Shown piece after piece: positions 51,231-63,900 of a stretch of DNA of 64,000 nucleotides. Each line of letters opens with the position of its first letter. Position 1 is the stretch's first letter. The translations under genes and the position numbers were made by a program. The notes under the pieces were generated by a model. That model searched no databases, had not been told where the DNA came from, and saw only the letters and a list, made by a program, of their open reading frames with translations. Source of the stretch: Limnomonas spitsbergensis (taxonomy: Eukaryota > Chlorophyta > Chlorophyceae > Chlamydomonadales); NCBI GenBank assembly GCA_037349105.1, contig JAYJMM010000095.1:124001-188000 (forward strand). Direction: 5' to 3'.

Positions 51231-52640
51231 CTACTGGAGCATGAGTGCCCACCTAGCGTGCTGGCCAACCAGCGTCTGGTTGTCCATGAGGTAGGTCAGC
51301 GGCTCATGGTCAGTGATGAGGTGCACCTTGCACCCAAACAGCATGTGACGGTACGTGCGCGCGGCATACACTGCAGCCAGCATCTCCCCCTGAAATGAGG
51401 AGTAGTTCTTCTCACTCTTGTTCAGGGATCTGGACGTGCATGCAACCATATATTCACGACCACTGTCATCGCACTGCCCTAGCACTGCGCCAATGCCATG
51501 CTTAGAGAAGTCAGTGTACAGCAAGAAGGGCCTTGGCGGTCCTTTGCCATCTGGCCCCGTTCCACTGTAATCCGGCCTGCGCAGGACCCTACCGCCCTCG
51601 CACATCTCTGTCTTGATCCGCTGGAACGCCTGCGACTGCTCTGGCCCCCACACAAACGGGACCCCCTTGACCAGCAATGCATTGATGCATGCTGCCTTCT
51701 TGGAGAAATCCGGAATGTAGCAGCGGTAGAAGTTCAGGAAGCCCATGACTTCCTGAATGTTCTTCACCGTTGCGGGCTCAGGCAGCGCCATAACCGCTGC
51801 AATTTTAGCTGCATGCGGCGTGAGACCCTGGGCCGACACGTTGTGACCCAGGTATTCCACTGTCGCACACCCAAACAACGACTTGTCAGGGTGTGCCCTC
51901 AACCCGACATTGTGGAGCATGTCCAGCATGAGCTCCACATGCTTGATGTGCTCTGCTGGTGTATCACTGTACACCAGCAGATCATCAATGAAAGCCACAC
52001 AAAAGGAACTCAGGCCCGCTCTGGCGATCTCCTCTTCCATCATTCTCTGGAAGAAAGGAGGCCCATTGCGCAGCCCAAAATTGAGCTTGGTGTACATCCA
52101 CAGCTCAGGTCCCATCCAGAATGCCGTCTTAGGCTGGTCCTCAGCTTTGATCGGTATCTGCATGAACCCCGACCTGAGGTCCACCTTACTGAATATCTTG
52201 GCCGTACCCAGGTGCTGAAAAATTGTTTCCATCCTGGGGATGGCAAACTCCTGCTTAGCCGTACGCAGGTTCAACCTGCGCATATCGTGCGCTATGCGGT
52301 GATCAGTCCACTCGCCAGTCTCAGCGCTCTTCTTGGCCGCAACCACAGAGTTGGCTGCAAACTTGATGGGACCCCCTTGGGGCACCTTCACAATGATACC
52401 TGCCTGTATCATCGGCTGGCACTTCTCTTTAAAGATGGCAGCCTTTGGAGGCGGCATGTCCCGCGACTTCTGAAAGCACGAGCTGACCTCGTCTTCCAAA
52501 GCCAATGTAAACTCACCCTGCGTGCCGCAGTAGCCTGGCAGGTCCTCCATGGAGTAAGCGAATGCTCCCTGGCGGTCCCTGAGGCTCTGCTCGAGGGACG
52601 CCTGCTGCTCCTCCGTGAAGTCAGGGTGCTTGCCCAGCAG
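51231..52640 (-). CDS. pol: Reverse transcriptase and RNase H, copy B pol (bounded by two premature stops)
   Basis: The frame lies between TAG 52641-52643 and TAG 51231-51233; the first ATG is at 52550. Counting from that ATG, RT has KVDLRSGFMQIPI (Asp124), NFGLRNGPPFFQRMM and VAFIDDLLVYSD (Asp189-190). The connection has VEYLGHNVSAQGL and a VMGFLNFYRCYIPDFS block. Ty3-type RNase H has LYTDFSK (Asp347), FQGEMLAA (Glu389) and ITDHEP (Asp414). Copy A has Trp and Glu codons at the two stop positions, so both stops are lesions of this copy and not normal gene ends. The frame is the same as the module before it and the methyltransferase after it. Confidence 0.92.
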   Translation of the reverse strand: MLGKHPDFTEEQQASLEQSLRDRQGAFAYSMEDLPGYCGTQGEFTLALEDEVSSCFQKSRDMPPPKAAIFKEKCQPMIQAGIIVKVPQGGPIKFAANSVVAAKKSAETGEWTDHRIAHDMRRLNLRTAKQEFAIPRMETIFQHLGTAKIFSKVDLRSGFMQIPIKAEDQPKTAFWMGPELWMYTKLNFGLRNGPPFFQRMMEEEIARAGLSSFCVAFIDDLLVYSDTPAEHIKHVELMLDMLHNVGLRAHPDKSLFGCATVEYLGHNVSAQGLTPHAAKIAAVMALPEPATVKNIQEVMGFLNFYRCYIPDFSKKAACINALLVKGVPFVWGPEQSQAFQRIKTEMCEGGRVLRRPDYSGTGPDGKGPPRPFLLYTDFSKHGIGAVLGQCDDSGREYMVACTSRSLNKSEKNYSSFQGEMLAAVYAARTYRHMLFGCKVHLITDHEPLTYLMDNQTLVGQHARWALMLQ

Positions 52641-54985
52641 CTATCCTTCTTCAGTCTTGACATATTCCGAAGGTGGTTCCACCACACCCCCTGGCTGGAA
52701 CATGTCGATCATCTCTGCTGCCTGCGGATCATCCTCCGCGGCTGGTGCTTCCCCTTCGGCGCTGCTGTTGCGCTGCCATTCCTCCCGCTGGCTGTAAGCC
52801 CCTCCTGCCCTGCTGGCACCCCCCAAAGAGATGACAGCCGGCGGGCGCAGCCAGCCTGACGTAAGCTTTGCCGCAGCCTCCTGGCTGGACACAAAAGCGC
52901 CCTGGCCTGCTGTAAATCCCCCTCCTCGGACTCCCTGCCCAGTGGCCCTTGCACCCGGGATGCACGCTGACAGCAGGAGCCACACCAGCATCAGCTGGAA
53001 TGCACCCGTAAGCACTCCCTTGAATGCCGTACAGTTCAGGAGTCCCCTGCATGCTGGCGGCTGCCGCACAACTTGCGGCTGTTGCACTGCTGGTTGCGCC
53101 ACTATAGGTTCTGCAGGTGGCCCTGGCCTCAACTGTTCTGTGGCCCATGTGATCTCCAGCTCCACCCGGCTGATCTTGCCTGGCTGGCAAGGGCAATCCT
53201 TGCCCGGCATGCTGCCACGATCCCTGTCTGCAGCCTTCCACTGCGCATTCCTTGCGCGGCGCCTAGCCTTTTTTGACTTCTTTCCCTGAAGCTCGGCTGT
53301 TTCCGCCCTGGCTGCATCGGCCCCCACTGGCCACGCTTCTGACGGCTGTCCCCTGTGGTGCTTGGCCTGCTGTCCCTGCCTGCTGGCGGGGCGCGGCCCT
53401 CCGCTGCCGTCTGCACCTGCAGATCCTGCTGGTTCCTTGCACTTCTTCCTGTTGCTCCCAGCGTTGGCACGCTGCATAGCCCGGTAGTCCATTCCGCTGG
53501 ATTGAGCTGGGTTGCGCCACTGCTCTGGCCACCCACGGATAGGCCTACCCTGGCCTGGCTGGACCCCGTCTGCATATGCCTGTGCCAACACTCTCCCAAA
53601 GATTATGATCTGCGCCCGCTGGACTGCACACATAGATCCCTGCAAAGGCCCGTCGTCTACGACCCTGTACCATTCTCTGATTAGCAGAGGGCGCCTGCCC
53701 TTGACCTCAGCTACTGCCGCCTCACGCTCCCAACGCGCTTGCCTGGCTTGCTGCAGTTCCCCTGGCAAGTCCAACCCCTGGGCGGCCCGTAACACCGCAG
53801 CCCTTTCGCTGGGTAGCTCCTCTTCCCAGGCGCAATACCACCTGCAGCCTTCTGCCTTGTCTGCTGCCAACTGCCGCCTTCTGATGGCTCCCAAGGGCGT
53901 GTCCCCCTCTGGGCAGTCCATGGTCTGGTGGCCACTCTGGGCGCAGATGAGGCACCTGCCTTCCATCCCCTCTGGGACTGGACAGGCGTGATAGTCGTGC
54001 CCATGCTTGCCGCATCGCAGGCATGGCTCCCCGGTAGCTGACCCATGGCCCCAGGCTGGTTGCACCAAGTCACTGCATATATGGCATGCCCACACTCCTC
54101 TGCGAGTGCCGCCAATGCCCTTAGTGCCGGCACACGCCTCGCAAGCTGTACCGCTACACTTGCAGCACTTCCTGCTGGTCCCCTCCTCTAAGTTGACCAT
54201 GCAACCCAGACACTGCTGGGGCCTGTCTGCGCCATTCCCGCGCAGTGGCTCCCCGCTGACTGCGCTGCGGCTGGTTAGGCTGCAAGCTCCCCTGGCTGCG
54301 CCCCCAGCCCGGCTCTCTGGCCTGGGCGGGTGTTGCACTGGCGCCTGGCTGCTGGCGGGTCTCTCCCGGCCATTGCCGCCTGCCGCCGCCTGCGCATCCC
54401 TGTCGCCCTGCTCATCGCCTAAGCTAGCGCTGTCTGTTCCTGCACCCTGAATGCTCAGCTGCCAGGTGATATTGCTTGGTAGCCACAACACCCCCTGCCC
54501 CTCTCGGGTGCTAACCCACTCTGCAAGCTGGCGTTTTGCCACCCTCAGGTTGAGGCAAATATCATCGGCGTACACCAGAGCCGCCTGCTCTGGTCCCCTG
54601 CCGCTGGCCCACTTGGCCGCGCTTCTGAGCTGGCGCACCCTGCGGGCCAACCCAGTTTGCAGCTGTCTGATGGCTGCTTGAAACCCCACTACTTGCAAAC
54701 CCGCTCCCTCCAGGAGCTCAGACATCATGCTCAAGTGCTCTTCTATGGTTCCGACATTGTCCTCCTCAGGCTCTACCGCTGTCCCTTCAGCTTTCCTCAG
54801 CTGGTATTCCAGGACTCGCCTGGCAACCCTCAGTCCCTCCAGCTGCCTGTCCGACTGCGCTCTGGCATCGTCCAGGCCTTCCCCTGCTGATGAGTCTCCT
54901 TCGCTCCACACCTCAAATTCTCCAGCGCTGTCGGCACCGCCGCTGTTGCAAGTCAGCCAATGCGCGGCGACTTCCGCTGAAACTT
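52641..54985 (-). CDS. pol: Pol N-terminal module: C4-type finger, two zinc knuckles, basic stretch, membrane-like segment (copy B)
   Basis: The frame opens after TAA near 54988, overlaps the end of gag by about 30 nt in the -1 frame, and runs to TAG 52641. Numbering from codon 54911 (GTG): four CxxC pairs at 234-279 (CLGC, CCKC, CEAC, CHIC), then two CCHC knuckles, CLRCGKHGHDYHAC (297-310) and CLICAQSGHQTMDC (320-333). A basic KKSKKARRRAR (544-554) and a hydrophobic GVLTGAFQLMLVWLLLSACI (632-651) followed by PGARATG complete it. In copy A the finger and knuckle block is missing while the basic and hydrophobic parts remain. I know no Ty3/gypsy domain of this composition. Nucleic-acid binding is likely for the knuckles; the role of the hydrophobic segment is unknown. 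Confidence 0.78.
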
Positions 54986-57900
54986 ATCTATGAGGGCGAT
55001 CATTCTGACGTCCAGCTCCTCCTCCAGGTCTTCCAGCGCCTGGTTGTACTGCCACATCCTGGGATCTGGACTCGGCACTGGCAGCACTCTGATTTTGAAC
55101 CACAGGCTGGATTCTGCCATGGCTGCGCTGCTGGCGACCAGCTCCTGGCCTGCCTCATGCAGGCCCATCTCCTCCTTCCTCTGCTCATCAAGCTGCCCCA
55201 CAAATCTCTTCAAGGTTGACTTCCAGCGCTGAGTGCTGTACATGGCAGGGTCCCCCCAAGGGTCCCTCGCCACTGGCTGCACCGGCTCATTCATTTGTCT
55301 GTCCCCTGAGCTGTTGCTGTTTGGCCTGCCTTCCGCTGTGTCCCAGGAAGCTGCCATGAGATGGTCTGCAGCCTGCCGCGGGCTCACCCCCACTGCAGGC
55401 AGGCGCTCCCCTAGCTCAAACTCCCTATCGAGGTTGCGCCTTGTTTCCTCAATGGCGTCCCTCTCCCAATCTCCGTTGCTCATCCATTTTTGCCTCAGCT
55501 GCTCCATCGCCTCCTCGAGGCTCTGCCCCGGACTCTCTGGTCCTGGGCATGCGGAGGCTGGCTCCCCCGGCCTGTCTGCACTCCTGGCCACTGGCCAGTC
55601 GATGCTGATCACGCCCACAGGCAGCTGGGGGCTGCTTGCCCCATATTCCCCATCTGACTCCGAGTCAGCCACCAGCGGTGGCAACCACTCCAAGGGGTCT
55701 TCGCTCTCCCCACCTGGTAGGCCCGTGTCCCACTGGCTTGGATCCTCCCCCTCGCGGAACCCCTGGTTCCTGCCGTCAGGGTGTCCTGCTACCAGTCTGC
55801 GTTCGCTGTTTTCCCTCAGAATACTGGTTCCGCCGCAGCTACCCGAGGGTGTCCGGGGCTCTGCCCGGTCCCTGGCTTCCGCTGCCAGCGCTGCCAATTC
55901 CAGCTCCTGGTCAATTGTTTCTAGCCACTCCCACTCTGATGCCGATGCACCCAGTGTAGTGACGAAAGCCGCCTGGAACGGTGCAAACGGCCCTGGCTGC
56001 TCTGAAGACTCTTGGGACCCGTCGCTACTGTCAGGATTGGGGTCCCATCTGCGGACACCCCACCTGCCGATTCTCCAGTGACCCAGCGCTGGCTGGTCCC
56101 TCAGCTCCACCAGCTCTTCCTCGTAGGTTCCTGATCCTACTCCCCGGAACAAGGGATGCAGCGTGCGCACCCCTGCTGGGTGTGCCTGCTTCCACAGCTG
56201 CACTGTCACGGCGTTAGCCTGCCAGTGTGGCGTCACGCTGCTGGCCCTGTCCTCCTGCCAGGCTTTCCTCTCCTTGCGCACCCACTGCTGCACGCAGTCC
56301 TCCAACCGTTCTAGCGCGAACGGCGAGCGAGCCAGCTCAAACTCCTCCTCCCACATGGATCCACTGTCGGACGCTGGTCTCGCCCCGTATGGCCATGTGG
56401 GGCACTCAAACTCCGCAGGCGCCCACTGCGCTCCAACGCTCCACACCTCTTGCATGGCTGCCGACATTTGTCCAGGCAGCATGGTCCTTTGCAGCACCAT
56501 CATCATGACGGTCCACACTGCTGGATCTGCACCCCTGGCGTACTCGTGTGCGTGGAACTCTGCCTCGTCCACATTGGCACACCTGACAATGGCTACATTC
56601 CCCTCGCTCCTTGCGAAGAAGAATGCCGGCATATCATTCCTTGAGGCGTGCATGTGGATCCACGCCTCTGACACCGGGATCTCTCCCTCCTGCACCTCCT
56701 CATAGTAGTACGACACGGCCCGCTGCACTGGGATGGCTGCCCTGGCGTCCCCAGGCGCCAATCCCCATGGCACAGCCTGGCCTGCTACCACCCTGGGTAT
56801 GAGGATGGCTGCCTCAATGATGTCCTCAACCCTCCTGGGCTTGCCCCCATGGCAGAGTCCCGCGCCGTCGTAGGTTCCCTCGGCCGCCTCACTGCTCCTT
56901 CCATACGTCCCTGCGGCTACTGCCTGCACGGGCACGTAGAAGGCGCAGTCCCTCAGGCTGGGGTGTCCCAGCAAGCTGTGGGCACAGTGCTGCGCCCAAG
57001 GCGCACTCATAAATCCCAGCTGCGCTCCTTGCCACACCCCATCGGTGCGCACGCTGTCTGACACCTCCCATCGCGCCATGTCCGCAGAATTCACCGCTGT
57101 TACTCCCTCTTGGCACACCAGGTGCACGGCTCTGTCCACGCAGTGTGACCAGATGGGATGCCTCCACTCTCGCTGCATCAAATCAGCCATCACCGTGCTG
57201 GGCTTGATGTACCCCTTGAGAGCTGCGATCAGCAGTACCGCCGTAACTGCGTCCCATGGGAACACCAGCCTGGCTACTGCTTGCATGGCCGCCTGCCGAT
57301 TGACGCACACCACCTCACGGCTAGGCAGCAGCCTGTGGTTTTGGATCCTGCAAATCCCATCCTGGGAATCCTCCGGTACTGTGAGCATCGCCTCAGTAGC
57401 TGCTGACCCTGGCAGCTCATCTCCCAAGCGATACCACTGCACGAAGCCCCTGCCCTCTGGCTGGCCCGGCGGTATAGGCCTGGGCTGGACATGCTCCCTG
57501 CCGCTGGCTTGGTCGCGGTGGCCCTCACCGTCCTGGTCATAAGCCGTATCTTCGTCCCTTCCGGCGGACCACCTGTCGCTGACACCCCTGCTGGGAGGCC
57601 CACTGGCCGTCTCCCCCCACCCTCCAGGGTTGTACCTGGAGGATGTGCAGCGGTGGCTTCTAACGGGCTCTGCCGTATCGCCTCCCGAGCTCCTCGTTGC
57701 GGCTCCCTGGGCCCCTCGGTGGCGACCAGTCCTGCTGACTGACACCTGAGCCCTGGCGGCTGCCCCGTTTGCCGCGCTTCCGATGTGCAGCGGTACCTCC
57801 GGGGTGCCTGGGCATGGTAATACAGACTCCTGGTCAGGCATGGGAGTGTCTTCCCGTGAATCCGACCCTCTATCGGAGTTGGCGGAGCCATCCTCACTGG

Positions 57901-60900
57901 GACTGGCCTCCCCCTCCTCATCATCGTGTTGGTGCCTATCAGCCTGTGCCACCCTGTTGGCCTCATTCACTCTATCATAGTGATCAGACAGCTCCTCGAT
58001 CAGAAACTTCTGCAACAGGTTGGGCCAATCCTCACACGGTGCTGGGCACCCCCTGCGCTGGAGGTCCCTCATGATCCCCCCTGCATGGTGGATGGACCTG
58101 GCTGATCCTGCGGGCATTGTGCCGTAATGGTTCATAGCTAATGACTCCATCGCCACCTTCCAATGGTGCTTCTGAAGGGGCACCTGCCCTTCTAGCACCC
58201 ACAGGGTCTCTCCCGGAACCTCTGCCACCTGGTTTCTCTGAACATGGGCTGTGCCGGCAGCCTGATCAAACCCCCCATGGATCGACACCATGCACGTGTG
58301 CCTTGTGAGACCTTCCCACATGGGAGCATCTTGCATCATTGTGCCCTGTCGCCCTGGTGGTCCAGGCAGCCCGCTCTGGCCTGCAGCAGCCCTCTGCGCC
58401 TTCCACTCCTCAAAGGAGGTACGCTGCTCGGTCTCGTATGCCCTTCTTAACCGGTCCTCTGGGCCCTCCAGGCTGTGGCCTGGTCCTTCAGCCTCCACGC
58501 CCCTCTCTGGGCCTGCTGGAATCCTAGGTTTGTCCAGGCGGCCGCTGTTGCCTGCCATCACCGGCCTCCAGTCTGGGCATTCGCTTGCGTAGTGCCCTGG
58601 CTGATGGCACTTGAAACACAACCCCCCATCTCGGGGTCCCATGCCGATTTGCCTAGCTGCCCGGCCCTGCCCAGCCTGGGCCCTGCCCGGCGGACTCCGG
58701 TCAGCTGGTCTCCTCCTGTCCTGTTCCTGGTCATCTTTCTTGAATGACCTGGCCATGCTCCCTGAGCCTCTCTCAAGGGAGCGGCCTCTGGGTAGGCTGC
58801 CCCTATGCCCTGGCCCTGGGCTGACCTCCCTTGTGCGGATCCTCCTGTCACTGTCCCCCTCACTGGGGCTCCGGCGCCACCTGCCCTTGGCCTGTACCTC
58901 GGCCGGGCTGCTGTCTCTGGTACTGTCCCCCTTCAGCTGGCTTCTGGCCCTTGGCATCGGCACCACCACCCGGTCCTCTCTCATCTGCCCCCTCTGGGCG
59001 CTCCTGCTGCGCTCCCTGGGAGCCTTGTCCTCGGCCTCAACCGCCGCCGCTGTCCCCCTCCGCTCCCTGCGGGCATCGGGACTAGCCATCTTAGCTCTGC
59101 CGGCGCCCCCCGGGTTGTTTAGCCCAGGGTCCTTCTGCTTTGCCTCCGCCGGTACCACCGTGCTGAGGGGCTCGCCTTCCCCTTCTGGGTCGCTATCCCA
59201 CGGGGACGCGGGTAGCAACGCCTCCTGGACGCTGGCTGCCAGCTCCGGGTCCACTGGCACCCTGTTTTGCGACCTCCCCGCCTGCAGGTCCCCAATGGCC
59301 TGATGCAGGCCTGGCAGCTGGTCTGCCCGCAGAATATACTCCTTCTGCACTTCTGTCATGACGCTATCCACGGATTTGATGTCACCCCACCTTGCCATCT
59401 GCAGGCGTAGGTACTGCACAAAGGCCGCGCTTTGTTGGTACAGCTGCACCTCCATGTCCTTTAACGCCTTCTGCGCGAACCGCTGCTGGTAGCGCAGTCT
59501 ATCCAACTCTCTGGATTCCCTGCTGCGCAGCGCCCCCTGGGGCTCCGCCTCCCTTTCGCTGTCTTCCTCCTCCTCCTCGTCCTCGCTGCCAGACTGGCCC
59601 TGGCTGGGGCCTGCTTCCCCACTCTGGGCTGCTGCGCCCTGCGTTGCAACCTCCACCCCCGGGGCGACAACCTTGTCAGCCTCCCTGGCACCTGGAGCTG
59701 GCCTGCCCCTGCAGGCCTCTTGCTGCATGGACTTTGGCGCCTCTGCTCGCAGTCCTGACTTGCTGAGGTCCCGAATCCTGATGTCACAGCACTCCGCTGT
59801 GTGCCACCCCTTTGCCCCGCACAACGTGCACGGTGTCTCCTCGCTAGATTTATGGTTCCTCCTCAGGAACTCCTTCCTCACTTCCGGCATGGTCGCTGCC
59901 AGGTGCGCTGTGCAGATGTTCTCCGCCATGTCTGCAGCGGCCCCCGCCTGTGGCTCTGCGTGTCTTTTCTGAGGCTCCTCCGCCTGTCTGCGCTCACGCC
60001 TCTCCTGAGGCGGCGCTGTCGCGGGTCCCACCGGCACCTCCCTGTGCTGCTTCTGGGCGTCCCGCGACTGCTGCGGCTTGCGGTTTTGCAGAGGCGCCTC
60101 CTGAGGCCCTTCATAGTTACTCCTTCCTGCCGTTTGCATGCGGCCTTCTTCCATATTTGTCGCAGCTCTCGCGGCTGCACCTGCACGGTGGGCCATGGCA
60201 TGTTTTAAGAGGGGCTCATGCTCGTCCTCCACACTGGCCGCAGGCCATCCTCCCCTTTCGGCGAATCCGCACTGGATCCCTGCCCACGCAACAGCCGCTG
60301 CCTGGTATCCCCCTCCTGGGGATGCCAGCTCCAGCGGCAGCGTAAGGTCCCTGGACCCGCGCGCCCCCTGGGTACCCTCTCTGGGTCGTAGGGTCAGCCT
60401 TCCCGCTGCCTCTAGGACCCCATCATACTTGAGAAACTCAGGGTTCCCCACCAGATGTTCATATGCATCAGGCGGCGTCTTCACCACACGGACCACTGTG
60501 GGCTCCATGATGCCGTTAGGCCCGCCGTAACCATACACCACATAAATGAACAGGATACCATACAGGTCTGCCCCTGCATTGTCCGTGGTGCGGATCTTCT
60601 CATCCGTACGCACCAGCTCAGCGCCCATGGCCACTAGCTGTTCAGCAATGTTCACTGTGATAACATGGCAGGTGCAAGCAGAGTCCATCAGCGCTTTCTG
60701 AGCCACTAGGACCTTGCCCTTCACCATGAGACCCACACACTGTTCCAGGTTACTTCTGTCATTCCGGAAGTACTGCAGCTTTGGCGCTGCTGACACCACC
60801 CTGCTCTCTTGCTTGCCCCTACTGGCCTCACCACGCTGGTCAGTTCCCTTGGGTAAGGTAGCGCAAGAGAGCGACGACGACCTCTCGTTCAGCTTGAACA

Positions 60901-63900
60901 CCTGCAGACGGATATCAATCATATCGTCAGCCAATCTGCTCAACACCATCCTCTTTTCTCCTTTCCTGGAGGCAGGTTCCTTGAGACCCTGCTCAGGTTC
61001 CTCCTTCCGGAAAGGCTCGGGCAAGAATGACTTAGGGCGTGCGTTGTGAACCGCCTGTTTAAATTCCACAGGCTTGGGCGCCAGCCCAACCTGCGTCATT
61101 AGGGCCACCGACTCGCTGAGCATCTCAGCCATCGTCTGGTGCCAGCCCTCAGGCTCAGCCTGCCCTGTTGGGCTGGTCAGATGCGACACATGTGCCGCCT
61201 GCTGCGCCTGACCTCCCTGGCCTGGCCCTGGCCTTGGATACGGCCTGTTGCCCTGGTTCCGATCATACGGCCTGCCAGCCGCCTGTCCCTGCGGCGGCCT
61301 GGGCGGTAGAGGATACTGCTGCGGCGGCGGTCTGGCCTGCCCCGCTGTTATGTCGGTAGCTAGCGGCGCTGGCCTGCGCTCATCCCTGCGCTCATCTCTG
61401 CGCTCATCTCTGCGCTCATCCCTGGCTCTGGGCACTCTGCAGTCCCTGGCCAGATGCGCTGTGCTACCACACTGGTAACACGCCTTGGCTGCCCCCATAG
61501 CGCCCCCTGCGCTGTTGTGTTGCGCTGCGGGTTGGTCTGCCCAGGAAACTCCTCTGGGTTTACCCTCACTCCGCTGTTGCTGGGCTGCAGCGGGGCCTGC
61601 GGGGATCACTGCCCCATCAAGGCGCGCCCGCATCTCCCACTGTCCAGTCCGCTCTCTCCTTCCTCTGTTGTTCTGCGCCTCGCCCTGGCCAAGTCCACTG
61701 TTGGCCACCTGCCTCAGGCTTGCTCCTCCTAGGTCCCCCATTTCCAGGGCGAACTTCTCCCACAGCACCACCTGCTGAATCAGCACTGTGATCTGGTCTT
61801 CATCCGTCATACTCAGGTACCCTGGTACCGTGACGACGAATTCGCTGAGTTTTGCTGCTGTAGCTGCTGGCAGCCCGTCATGAAACATGTGCGAGACTGA
61901 GTGTCGCCTGCCAAAGTGGTCCACTGCATCCCTTGAGATCTGCAGCAACTGCGCTGTTGACAGCACTCTGTGAGCAAACGCCTCCACAGTCTCCTCTGAC
62001 TTAACCTCCGGATCAAGAGTGGTCTTCACTCCCAACCTGAGGTTGGAGATAGCTGTCCTCTCCTCTGAGGTTGGCTTCCCCACCTCCGCTTGCACCACCC
62101 TGATCCACAGGGTGAGCAGCGATGTCTCGCGGCACTGCTCCCCCACTGGGGCAGTCCACAGATCCCTGATCTTGTCCACCTCTCTGGCAGCCCTTTCTCC
62201 TGCGTGGGGCGCTGCCCTGATGGCCGACATCAGCGGCCCCACACACGCAGGCTTGCTGTCCCACAGCTTGACCAGTGACTTCACCAGCATAGCCATAGCT
62301 GATGGCGATTGGCACGATCCTGTAATCTCCCTTGCTACCATAGCCAGTGCTGGCGGTTCATCTGACAGCGCCAGTCTGTTGTGTGAACCCCAATAGCCAC
62401 AAGCTTGGCAATACGTCCTGGCTGCAACCGCGCCCGGGTGCGACATATCCAGCACCGGCACATTGCCTTGGATAGTGGGAATCTTGGCAAATTTGGCAAC
62501 ACCTGCCAACTGCAAGATCATCCGCTGCTGCAGCTGCAGATTGTTCCTTGCCTGCTCCCGATCGAGCCTTCTCATTTCCTGGTCACCTGACTCCCGCCTG
62601 GCCCCTGGCCCGCGCCTGTCTGCTCCAGTTGACCCTGAATCCTCTGATCCAGAGTGTGATCCAGATCCATCTCCGCCGCCCCCTGATGGGTTGCGATCCT
62701 GCTGGTATCCGCTGTGTCTGTTATCTGGCTCCTCCTGAGCATGGTTCTCTCCAGACGGCCGTCTGCCTGCCCTGCCTGCGGAGTCTCTGCTCCTTGCAGG
62801 TGGCGGCCACCCCGCTTCACTTCTACTCTGCTGCTCCACAGGTCCGGATCTCCAAGGCTGTGCTCCTCTGTCCGATTCTGCCTGCCCCCTGGGCGGCCCC
62901 TGGTTTTGCCAACCTTGCTGCGCTGATCCGCTGTTTCCAGCCTGCCCCCTGGGCGGCTCCTGGCCCTGCCAGTTTCGCTGATCCGCGCCGTCTGCCTGCC
63001 CCCTGGGCGGCTCTCGGTTCTGCCGATCATGTTGCTCTCTGCTGCCTGCCTGCTCCCTGGGCGGCTCCTGGCTATATCCACCTGGCTGTTCCGTACTGCC
63101 TGCCTGCCCCCTGGGCGGCGCCTGGTACTGCCTGCCTGGCTGTGTTCCACCAGTATAGTCTCTAGCATAGGAGTCTGATCGCGTCTCCTCCCTGGCCTCC
63201 TGCCCTCTGGGTCCGCTGCTCCTCGTGCTGCCTGCATGTTCAACTTCCTGCAGGGTCCCCCTTGCTGGTCCCACTTGTCTGTTCCTCAAGAACTCCTCGA
63301 TGTGGTCCACTTGCGCCTCTTGGCAAATATTCTCCTTGCCTTCCACTATGCGCAGCAGCGTATATGACTCCTGTCTGCTGGCTCTGCGTGTGTCTACGCC
63401 TTGCTCTGCCATCCTAGCGAGCGATCGGCTAGTCAGCTCTGCCCTTTCACTGGCAGCTGGGCTGCTGGCCCTGGGCGCTTCCCCGCCTCTTGGCTGCCCC
63501 CTGAGGCTCGGCTCACAGCTGATCTCAAAAGCTTCTGATCTGGGTATCGGTGTTGGCGCGGCCCTTGCCTGCTGCTGCCACCTGTGGACCTCTCTGAGTT
63601 CCTCAGGCCGCTGCGCCACTGTTTCAAATCCTTCCCACTCTTGATCCTCCTCATCCTCAGGCTCAGATCCAGGTTCCTCCTGATCTCCTGTCACGCCGTT
63701 ACACCATTCGTCTGCGAAGGTCTTAACAGCCAGGGCCGCTTCGTGCTCCGCCCCTCCCTTGGACACATGTCCAAGGGCGGCTAACAGCGTCGCCCTGTCC
63801 TGGCCTGTATGGGGAATACCCATCATGGCCTTTGTCGCCCACTCCCTCAGGTGATGGGCCTTGAACTCCTCAATTGCTGTGACTTGGTCACTGAAATGAG

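Noticed and set aside
51498..52859. Plus-strand open frame of 453 codons opposite RT
   Set aside because: Antisense shadow of the RT-RNase H coding strand.
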